A stretch of 64,000 nucleotides of DNA, taken from Campylorhamphus procurvoides (taxonomy: Eukaryota > Chordata > Aves > Passeriformes > Dendrocolaptidae). How positions within the stretch are numbered: the first letter of the stretch is position 1; each line of letters opens with the position of its first letter. Below, in pieces: positions 26,201 to 38,200 of this stretch. The translations under genes were made by a program, and so were the position numbers. The notes under the pieces were generated by a model that saw only the letters and a program-made list of their open reading frames with translations, did no database searches and had not been told where the DNA came from. The DNA lies in contig WBMV01000301.1 of NCBI GenBank assembly GCA_013396655.1, positions 1,049,232-1,113,231 of the forward strand, written 5' to 3'.

Positions 26201-29200
26201 ACCAAAGGGCATGCTAAAATATGGAAAGACATTTACTTTGTAGTTAGCAGTGGTTTGGTAAACTCCTGAAATTGCAAGTAGTGACTTGTTTGTCATCAAG
26301 CTATTCTGTGTATGGTCTTATTCCTACATAAAGCAATGTAAACTATAGAGTTTACTGTATTTGATTTCATTATAATTCTGCAAAATATCTGCCTTTGTCT
26401 TATAGTATACATGAAATGGGAAAAAGAGAGATGGAGGAATTTACAGTTCTGCATACATTGACTGGATGGATACCAGAAGTTATTCCTCTTCAGTAAGTTC
26501 TTCTAGTAAACAAATTGCATGTTAGTTAATATTTAATTCTATAAGGCATTATGAAGAATAAAGCTGAGCCCTGAAAGTCCTTCATTATCAGTTTTAGCAA
26601 GTGTACTTTTTTAATTCTTGTACTTGAGAATTGTACCTTTGTGGAATGCAGTTTTATTGTGGTTTTTTTCTTTGTAGGTCATACAAAGTTGCTTGTAAGG
26701 CTATTTATCATGATAAGCTGATGCCTATCCTTCATAAAATTATTTTAACTAATACTAAACACTGTGATGAAAACAAGGTTAGAGAAATCTAAGTTTCATT
26801 TAGTATGCAGTTACAAAATGTCTGCCAGTAATAGTGACTGTATATCTGAATGTACCATAGAAAGTATGTGTCATGAATTTGGAAGTAATCAATGTCAGCT
26901 AGTATGGTGTTTCCACCTTTTAAATTGGAGCAGTTGATAGACTTTTATTTTCAACCAAAAATACTATTTCCTACCTGCAACAACATTTTTCTTGTTTAAT
27001 GGGTGTTTTATGTCCATTTTATATTTTTAAGGAACAGACATTCTGATTTTCCAACTTGAAATCCTTTTTACTAAATAAATGACCAGGATACAGTCACTAA
27101 ATAATTAGGGGGGATTTTTTGGTTTTTTTTTTGTAATTACACCTCCTTGCCTTTTAATATATTCATTTGAATGAATACACACAGATAGCTTTTTGAAGAG
27201 TTGGACTGTCAGTTGTGGAGTAGGGCTATCTAAATGAAAATCCAACCTTCTTTTCTTATTGCAAATGTCACTATCATTGGCATATACACATGTGTTTCCT
27301 TTTAAAGGCCTGAATACTTGGACAAAATTTGGGACTTTTTGAAAGAGACTGTGCCGGAATTCAAGTTGCCTGATGAGAAGACTCCAGAACTTGATACTAC
27401 TCAGTCAGATGCAAAACCTGAAGAGACCAAAGACTCAGAGTTAAAAAATGAAGTGTCACCTGTGAATAAACAGTCAGATACACCTGAGAAAGTGGTGTCA
27501 CCTGATAACACTGTCAAAGGTCTGTAATTTTAGGCAATGTTATCCTTATAGGCCAAGCTTCAGTAAGGTTAACATAATCTCTGGCTTTGAATTTGAGTCT
27601 CTTGGATATGTTGCCACCTGCTACTCTGTGGGTTTGTTGTTGTCACTGAACATGTTGCAATGATGCAAATCCAAAATACTTTTGTTTTAACTATAGATCT
27701 CATTAGAAGGAACACTAGTCTTTTATGTAAATCTCTTCCCTTTGTGGCAGAGATTTTTTTTCAGCTACATGTCACAGCCATTTCTTTAAAGACTGGTTCC
27801 TTGCAGAGATATAACAATCAGAGGGGTTACAGTTTCTCCAAAGGCAATACTGCTCTGATCATCAATAAATTATACATTTTATAATGGGCGTTGCAAAGTG
27901 TGATTACCTACAGCGTTCTGACAAGTATGTTCTAATGTCTACCTGCATTTTTATTAATAGCAACTTTTCTGTTTATGCTACTAGGTATAGGTAATAAGTT
28001 TCTTCAAGAGCTGCTAATGCTATTTACATTTAAATGAAAAAAAGAAACTTATTTGTTCCAGTATATCATTCTTCAATGTCTATATTTAACTTGAAGGCAT
28101 AGGTGCAATTTCACAACACTTCTTAGGCCTTTGGAAGGCACAGATCATATGCTTAAATTACTATTTCTTCCTAAATTTTCAGAAAAAAACCCCTGACTTC
28201 CTCCCTTGGAATCCCAAATACTATGTCTTAATGTCAAAAGTGTTATAAAAATGGTAGATGTTTTCTGGCTGTGGTTATATTGTCTCTTCTTAGGAGATTT
28301 TGCTATCATTTTGACCTACCCATCAATGTGGTAGATATTTCAGAGTTTGGAGTGGACTTTCCCAGGAATGCAGACACTGGGAACAGAACTGTCATTCATT
28401 CAACAGGGTACTGTTTTTTCCCAGAACACTTTGTAAAAATGCCTAAATTTTTTAGACTTAAAAAATCAATTAGTAACTGAAACGGGTAAGAAACAGGGAA
28501 CCATTATGTTATGATACAGCACTGTACCCTCCAACTCTGAGACTGAAAGCTCTGTTCAGGTGCACTTAATGTTTGGGATTGTTTGGATGACACAAAGCCA
28601 TCCATGTCACTATGAGAGATAAGGACCTGCGGGTCCTGGTGGACAACAAGCTGTCCCTGAGCCAGCAGTGGGCCCTGGGGGCCAAGAAGGTCAACAGGAT
28701 CCTGGGATGCATTAGGAAAAGCATTGCCAGCAGGTGGAAGGAGGTGATCCTACCCTTTACTCAATCCTAACAACGCACATCTGGAGTGCTGTGTACTGTT
28801 CTGGACTCCTCAGTACAGAGAGACATGGAGCTCCAGCAAAGTGCAACAGGGGTGGTTAGGGGACTGGAGCATTTCTTGTATGAAGAAAGACTGAGTGAGG
28901 TGGGCCTGCGGAGCATCAAGAAGGGACAACTAAGAGGGGACCTCACTAATGTGTATACAAGCATCTAAAGAGGCAGTGCCAAGAGATGAAACCAGGCACC
29001 ACCAAGAAGAGCCAAGCAATAGAATAAGAGGCAATGGGTAGAAACTGATCACAGGAACATGTGAAAGAACTTCTTTCCTGTGCAGTGGTCTGCGCTCTGG
29101 GACAGAATGTCCAGATTGGTTGTGGAGTTCTCCCTCACTGCCAATGGCTTTAAACTGGGGGTATTCAAGAACTGTCTGGATGCAATCCTGTGCAATGTGC

Positions 29201-32200
29201 TCTGGGGTGACCCTTTGATTTGATAAGGGGGGTTCGACCAGATAACCCACTGTGGTCCCTTCCAACAGGAACCATTCTGTGATTCTGTGAAGCTGAGTGG
29301 TGCAGTTGACACAGTGGAAGGGATACTATACAGAGGGACCTGGACAAACTTAAGAATTGAGCCCATGAGAACATAATGAGGTTCAAAAAATCCAAGTGCA
29401 AGGTGCCATGCCTGGACTGGGGCAGTCCAGTGCAATATGAGTACAGACTGGAAGAAGAACTGAGAGCAACCCTGTGGAGAAGTACCTGGGGGATCTGGTG
29501 GATGAGAGGCTGGACATGAGCCAGCAGTGTGTGTTTGCAGCCCAGAAAGCCATCTCCATCCTGGGCTGCATCAGAAGCAGTGTGGCCAGCAGGTTGAAGG
29601 TGATTCTCCCTCTCTGCTCTTCCTTTGTGAGACCCCACCTGGAGTAGTGCATCCAGTTCTGGGGTTCCCAGCATAAGAAAGATGTGGACCTGTTGGAATG
29701 AGTTCAGAAGAGGGCCACTAAGATGATCAGAAGGCCTGAGAGCCTTTCCTATGAAGGCAGGCTGAGGGAGTGGGAGTTGTTCAGCCTGGAGAAGAGAAGG
29801 CTCCAGGGATGCCTTAGAGCACCTTCCAGTACCTGAAGGGGACTTAAAAGAGAGCTGAAGAAGAACTTTTTACAAGGACATATAGTGATAGGACACGGGG
29901 AAATGGCTTTAAAAGGAAAGAGGGCAAGTTTAGACTGAATATTGGAGAGAAATTCTTTACAATGAGGGTGGTGAGGCACTGAACAGGTGAGTGCCCCAGT
30001 CCTGGAAGTGTTCCAGTCCAGGCTGGGTGGGACTTTGAACAACCTGGTCTAGTGGAAGGTGCCCCTGCCCATGGCAGGGGGTTGGGACTAGATTATCTTG
30101 AAGGTCCCTTCCAACCCAAAACATTCTATAATTCTATGATTTTCTTTTTTCATTAGAAAGAATTTTTCTATAGTCTAAAATTTTAAGGCTTGAAAGAATA
30201 TTCTGAATGTGGGAGACTTTCTTCTTCCATGTCCACTGGGAATCTAGCCTCATCCATGTTAGGTTTTTTGGAAGTTACTGATGCATGAAAGCAAGGACAT
30301 GAAAAAAAAATGTGGCACAGTGCTGGAAATTCAGAATTTCTATTACTCTAGTAAGGACATAAAAGTTTTACAATAACTGAAAGGTGGGAACAAAACCTTC
30401 CTGGCTTCTTCTCAGTAAATCTGCATTTACATCTTATTTTTATTTCACCTTTTTTTTGTTTGTTTTTATATTAAATTACATTAGTTCTTTATTGTATCTC
30501 AACTCTTAAGACTTGAAAGAGTTTGTGGTTGATTGTTTTTAAAATGTATCTAAAATATTATTAAAGCATTTACACATGAGACTTTATGACTGAAAGTTTA
30601 TATCTGAAAAAGAAAAATATGTAATCTTTATTTTGCTTAATAGAAAAAGCAGAGCAGAAAAAAGTAGGAAAGAAAAAAAACAGAGGAGAAAAAGAAAAAA
30701 GCAAAGTAGCGCGTAAGTCTCCACAAATGGCGAAAGCCCAAGGCCTTCAGGCTTTAAGTGAAAGTAAGTCCTATTGTTTTGAAGCCAAAAGTATAGATAG
30801 GAGATATATGTAAAGCAAAAGCTTTGCTTTAATTTTGTTTTGAACTTAATTGGGGGGAGGTTATATATACCTTTTATTTTTTTTTTACCTTTAGTTCTTT
30901 ATAGCTCACATTACTGACTGAAGTCACTCAAACCTATTGAAATGTATAACTTATATTAACAATAGTATTAGAGCGTGGTGCTAATAATGCCAAGGTCACA
31001 GTCAGTCCCTGTAGAGGTCATTCGCTTAAGAGTTGGACTCTATCCTTGTGGATCATATTCTGTGACTGTGAAAAAAGTAAAAAGTTCCTGAATTCCTGAA
31101 TTGTTCTTGGAAATTTTGTAACACTGACTTTACTTAATACAGTAACTTTTTTTTCTTTTTTCCTTGGAAGTGACTTGAAAATTATTTCATTCCGAGCATG
31201 ATAGAAGTCCTTATTTCCCTCTTGCAAGCTTTCACTCTACTATTGGGTGTGAGGACTCAAGGGAATTTTTCTTTGTGATAAATATGAACTACTTCTAAAA
31301 TAATATTTAACTACTCATGATATTGTTTATATTGTAATTTTAAAATGTAACACTTTCTGTATTCATTGCATTGTATATTCTATACCTTTTTTAGTTTCAT
31401 ACACACTTGGCATACCATTTACTTCTAAGTACTTGGAAACTTCTCTTACACGCTTTTGATTTTGAGTGTGTTATAATGTTGTGGTGGGTTGACACTGGCA
31501 GCTAAGCCCCAACCACCTTCTCACTCCCCACAGTGAGATGAGGGAGAGAATTAGGACTGAACCTCTTGCCCAGTCCCAGCACACTCACTGGGGTAGTGGA
31601 GTTAGATGTAACACTGTGCGAGCTCTGCTCAGCAATACCTGACATGCTGGTGGGTTGTCAATAGTGTTTTGGTGACAGATCTAGAACAGAGCACCATATG
31701 GACTGTTCTGAAGAAAGTTAGCTCAGTCCCAGCCAGATCCAGTACAAACACACAGTTCTGATTCATTTGCACACTCAGACCAATGCCTACCACGCTCAGC
31801 AAATACAGTATGAGTTGCAGGATCCTCGAAGTATTGAACTTGTTTCTCTATTCATCTCATTGCGTGGATACAGCAGAATAATAAGCCCTTCATATGATCT
31901 GTCAGGACTCTTCCTGAGAGCAACCAGCTCTTTGGTCCTGTGGCTTATCAGTCAGGCACTCCTTGAGAAGCTTTCACAGACTATTCATGTGTTCTTCCTA
32001 CTAGCCTGTTTTAGCACACAGTCTGCACTTTTCCACTCATTGCTCATTCTTTTTAATAACTAACCTTTTGTACTTAGGGAGTCCCCTTGTTTCATAAACA
32101 GTTTTTATGATTATATGATATGAGCTAGTCAGTCCCTTTGTTCCTATAAAGAATCATCACTCTGCTTTCTATTTAGGTTTCTAAACAAATGAGTTTCCTT

Positions 32201-35200
32201 ATAGTACACAAATAATTTGCATATATCCTCCCCATTTTTTGTACAGTGAAAAAGGATCAAATAAAATATAATTTTTTAAGCTACTGGCATAATGAGCAAA
32301 ATCTTTCTAGTATTGTGTATCATTGAAGTGGATATGATGTGCCTGCTTAATGATTTGCATGCTCTAATAATTTGTTCATTGCTGTTTATTGTCTGCCCTG
32401 TAGACATTTTGTTTCACAACCCATCTGGACTGAGTACGACAGCTTTAGATTTCACCTGGTATTTGATGAAATACTTTTATTTGGGAAATACTTCTCACAA
32501 GCACTGAGAATCATATGCCTTGTGACCCATACTTTTCTGTAATGTGTAGGACATCATAGCTACTATTGCTATATTTGTAACAGATCAGATATGTCAGTAG
32601 GGACTGAGACTGAAGCTACATTGTAGTCTTACTTTTGACTAATTTGAAACTTGCAACTAACACAAGAGCTGTGGTTAACAGGGGAATCACAAGTATGCAG
32701 TGAAAAATATTAAGAATCCACAGGAAAACAACTCTGAGTTACCATCATCTTATATTTAATTGGGTAGTGGAATTTCTGAAAGAATATTTAAGATACAAAG
32801 ATATGTTATTTCTTTGAGAATAAAACATCACATGCCTTCTGAATAAATGGAATTTAAGTCTGATAAATTTTATTTTCCAGCTATTTGCCTATTTATCCTT
32901 TTCCCTTTTTTTTTTTTGTTCATATGCAGATAGCATTGCTTTATTTGATTTCACAGGAGATACCTATTCTTAGAGCAACTTTCAGTTGAATAGTTGCTAA
33001 ACATAGGAAACAATTATCCTATATTCGAGGTGAAGCTGAAGGGAACAATGGCAGACCCAAATCATTTTACTGAAGTGTTAAATGAGGATAGAATCATAGA
33101 ATTGTTTAGTTTGAAAAAGACCTCTTAGATCATTGAGTCGAACTGTTAACTTGTACTGCCAAGCCCACCACTAAACCACGTCCTGAAGTGAACATCTACA
33201 CTCCTTTTAAATACTCCAAGGATGGTGGCTCAATCCTTCTGTGGGCAGCCTGTCACAAAGATTAACAACCCTTTGTGTGAAGAAATTTTTCTTAAAAAGG
33301 CATTCTGATGAAAACCAGATGTGACAATGTGTGTACTGAAACCCCTTCACATGTTTTCTTAGGTGACTAAGGAAAAATAGAGAGAGATCCGTTTTTTTGT
33401 TGTTTTTTTTTTTTTTTGAGTTGTCTTTGTATTCAAACCAGAGACTTATTTATATTTCAGGTATTATATGTTGTAGACTTATTTTCCCTTCAGCATAAAT
33501 GGCCAGCAGGCAGCCTTGGCTTCTCTTCATCATTGAGGAATTAGCGATGGCTTCTTTCACAGGCAGGGGTATGAGATAATTGTGTGATTGCCTCGTAAAG
33601 CAGATTTCTAGGAGTAACAAAATAAATGTGCCTCTCCTTTTATGCCTTGCCTATAGCAGAATTACAGGAAAACAAGCTTCCGTAAGGCATGTGGGATAAG
33701 AGGTATGGGGTTATCCCCTCACACTTTCTGAAGCAGCCATCATTACCTCTCTTTTTTCATGTCCTTGACAGAAGTAAGAGCAGCAGCCCTGGTTTACAGA
33801 CACTCTGTTTCTCAAACTACTAATCTCAATCTTCATATCCACTGGCAGGAGGGGCCAGAGCTCTGAGTTTGGATCCTTTTGTTGGCAAAATCAAATTCTG
33901 CCTTCACTGGTGAAAAGCCTTTAAGAAGTACTGACCAATCAGGATGTTTTTACTTCTACCCAGATGATGTGTGGTGGTGTTTTTATGCTAGTATCTCCTG
34001 TTTTTAAAATTCGAAGGAAAAAAAAATGAAGAAAAGAACAGCATTGAAAGCTACCTCAGACTTGTATTTCTAAGTTGTATTTTGTTATTCATTTATGTAA
34101 AATAAGTGAAATATGCAAATGTTCATGATTTAAATAAGTAAGGATTAAAATGAGGTGTGTTTTCTATCCATGGGTTCTTTTTCAAGTACTTTACAATGAG
34201 AGCTCTTCTTTTGAACAAAGTAACAGAGCCAGACAAAGAAAAGAAAAATTAGACAGCAAAACCAGGATAATTTAGCATGAGGTACAGCTACATTTATTTA
34301 CTGTTTTTCTTATTCTAAAACATTTTAATGTGTTTTGTGTAGAATCTCCTGTGCCAACCCAGCCAGAAATGGTCGTGTATGCTGGCTGTGTACCATTACA
34401 TTTGTTTGAAGAGGATATTTTTTCATTAACACAGATGGTAAGATTCTGTGCTCTCAAGACAGGAAAGCATTCCTTATTTTATTATCAGTGTTTCATTTTA
34501 TGTCGACTATGTTGTAACAAAAAGAATACAATTAGCACACTGAAACAGTCACTAGGTGATGCCTATCTCTTAAATTTATATTTTGGTGCTTTTGTATTCT
34601 AAACATGCATTTTCCTGCCAAAGCCTGCTCATTTTTTTTTCTGTTTTTCTCTGCTTTCTTCTGAATCCCAGTAGCTGAAGTCTCCTGGGAGAGACTAGAT
34701 GTGGACTAGAAAATGCAATATAATGAGATACTTCTGAATGAAAAGTCTAATTATTTTAAGGGCTACTTGAAAAACATGAATTTTAATTTTTTTTAAGACT
34801 CCAAAAATAATTACTTCTCTGATGTACATTTTCCAATATGATGTTTGTTGTTCTATAAGAAACATCGTGTTTACATCAATTTCTATCATTACTGTTGTAG
34901 CTGGAGAAAGCATAGCACTTCATGCAGCTGGGGTAAAAACAACACTTACATTTCTACTTAGTCACTCACACTCCTCAGAAGGCTATTTATAATGCCAGAT
35001 CAGGCTTTCTTGAATTGGTTGTTAATTAGGTTTCCTTTTCCTTTTTTTTTGACATTTTAATCATATTTATCATAACCAGATCATTAAAATTTGAGCTACC
35101 ATCTCAGGAAACTGGTACGCTTCATAGAATAAGAAATTTCCAGAAATGGTTTGCAGGTGTTTTTACTGCTCTTAATTGTTGAACTATTTTCTTTTTAAAA

Positions 35201-38200
35201 ATTGTGCTATATATTTTATGCTCTTTTCAAAATTAACTTGCTATCTGTGATTTTATTTTAAGTTCTCAGTCAATACTGTATCTTTGCTAAAAATAAGTAA
35301 TACTTGTCATCAAAAAGCAAAGTGGAAATGGTGACATGGGGTTATATCTTTCCTGCCACCTAACACCTTGAGTGTCATCTTGCCTACAGTCTGTTGGGAT
35401 ATATATATTACTGAAAAAGAGGCATGGCAGACCAAATAGCATGAGGCAGAGGCAGATGTATCTATGTATCCAAACCAGTATTTTAGTAAAGACTGATAAA
35501 AAAATTGAAGTTGTCAGAAATTAAATACAAAAGTGCAGTGGATTTCCTATGGATAACAAAAAGCCCATTTACAACCTTTATTTGAGGGCTGAGATGTGCT
35601 ACACTGATATAAATATAGTTTGAAAGAGTGGATTAACGGGGATAAGAGTTGCTCCCTGAATTTGGTGAAAATTTTATCATTGACCGAAGCTGTGCCAGAA
35701 TTTCCCTCCAGAATTTTTGCAGTACCCCTTTCAGCTTTGCTTTCTTGTGTGGATGTTCTTAGATTTTTATGGTTTGAATTTGTCTTTATTTGCTCAAATA
35801 AAATGAAAAAAAAACAAACAAACCAATAATTGAGTCATACTAGTCTGTCATGTACTCAGGAGCTAAGAAATTCTCTTTTATGGCACCTAACTGGTCTTCT
35901 TCAAAAACCTTTCTCATCTCAGATATTTTAACTGGCATTTTTCATTTAATTTGTTCCCTGCTCTTCAAATAACTCTTCTGACAAGCACAACTGCATTCTT
36001 CTCTGCAGAGTTCATAAATGCAGAAGCTGAGGAAGATTTGACAATGAGTAGAAGCAGAGACTTGCTGATGAGCATGTTAAAGAAATAAGTTATTGATGAT
36101 TTGTTTTGTTTGTAAAAGAAGGTGTGTTTTTAAAATAAAAGGAGCGTACAAATCTTGTAACAGAACTTTCAGTTGTGACAAATCTTAGATACTGGACCAT
36201 TATTATTTTAATGGGAAGAGCACCACTCCATGTCCACATTTAGAACTGCTCTTAAGTCTATTACCAAGGGCTTTGGTATACAGGTCAACCAGTGTCTTTA
36301 AAGAGTTTTATAAATGAGCCAGCAGATAAAAAGCTTAACTTCAACGACGTGTTGGTTCAAAGAAATACTATATTATGGAGATTTCACAAGTTATCTAAAG
36401 GACTACTTGATTTTAGAATTCTACCACTTTATAAATTCAGAAGTATTTTTAAATATTTATTTAAGGGAAAAATGTTGTCTCTGTTGCTTTTTTATATATT
36501 CATACAATTGTATGTTTTCTATAGCAACTAAAAAATCCATTATGAAAAGTAAAATATGGATAAGCTTTTCTAAGTATACTTTTTCTGCTGAATATCAAAT
36601 TCTAGTTAGAATACTTTTGGATACTCTGGTCAGGTAACTATTTTTGTTTCATTTGTTATTCAAGGTGTTGAATGCTTTTGTGTGCATAGTGTTCTCTTTT
36701 CTTAGGTAGATATGGTGAGAAAGGAGACTTGGCCCCGATCAGTTTATCTTTCCATGTTTCATAGGCGGATTCTTCAGAGAAGATGAGGAAATATGGGCTT
36801 TCTCACATACACAGCCATCCTGTCCTCATCACTAGAACTAGGTCCTGTCCTCTGGTACTACCGCCACCACCACCCCCAATTCCTTCTTGGAAGCTTTTCC
36901 GTCAGAAAAAGAAAATTGTTGTGACATCTGAACCACAAGGTTTGTCTACCAAAGCCTCCAAAATAAATTACTATAAACATTTTCAGGGTTATATTTGTCA
37001 TATGTTAACTTTATTTCAATTGAACTTTTTATTATTTAGGTCTTGCCAGTTTTGTATTACTTCCTCCTAACAGTATTTCTTAAATGCTTTGAGAAGTGTC
37101 TTAATTTGGGTCAAAAAAGGCACTAATGGAGAAAATGAAGAGGGAGTGTTATCAAAGCAACCCAAAAATTCTCTGCAGAATCATGAAAGGTTCTGAACAC
37201 CTTTAAAAATTTAAAACATGTGACTAGTCCTGCTGCATTAACTCACAAGTTTTAGAGTAAATTTTTTTGCTAGGGTTTGTCTATACTACGTAATGGAGTT
37301 AAATGCATGATAAGCGATGAAAGGGTTACAGCCTAGTAAGAAACAGAGGAAATTGGCAAAGGCGAAAACACTGCCAGAGTTGTTCTGAGCTACCCTGGAT
37401 AACCTTACCTATAGATTAGGCACACTTTTTAATACTTTGCATCAGAGTGTTAAGCATTTACTTTTTTCCTGGTATGTCACCTAGAGCCACCCTTGGTTCT
37501 TCTGTTCCATTCAAGCGCATGTGATGATACTTGGAGAGTTATTTAGGGGCAACAAATACCCACTGGAAATTATTTTTAGTAATGGTAATAGTGATAATAG
37601 TAATATTACATATATAATATATATGTAATATTTCTTGTTAATACATATTTAAGAAGTTGCTTTTTTCCAGAGCCTGAGGTAACAAAACCCGAAGAACATG
37701 TTGAGATTGCTAGCCTATTTTTGAATTACAAATTGGATATTATCAAAATACCAACAGACACGTAAGTATTCAGTGTAGTTTCAGCATTAGCATTGTATTG
37801 TTAGTTCATTTCACTGTAAAAGTGCAATGGCTCATCTTTGCTTGTGTCACAGCTCTAAACTGCTCAGATCATGTCTGAAGCACATCAGGACAGAGCTGTC
37901 ATGTAATTAATCAGCTATCAGTGAACTGTACACTTAGGATCAATATCAGCAATAAACCAGCTAAACTACTAGATGCTTAAAATGTTAATTAACACCTACA
38001 AACTTCTGAATACCTTTCTGTAGCTAATACCAAGAATTTCTAATCTGGCACACAGAGGCATACATATGCAATTATGTGCGCCCTCCTGGCATCGAGGGTT
38101 ACAAGCACACCTTCTGTTTTGGGAGGTCTGCTTTTGGAGATGCAAATTGGAGTGCTCTAAGCTTTAACTACTGCTCCCTACAATCTGCTAATATACACAC

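Noticed and set aside
29165..29674. 169-codon minus-strand ORF
   Set aside because: Antisense to two sense-oriented CR1 copies, with no protein similarity of its own.
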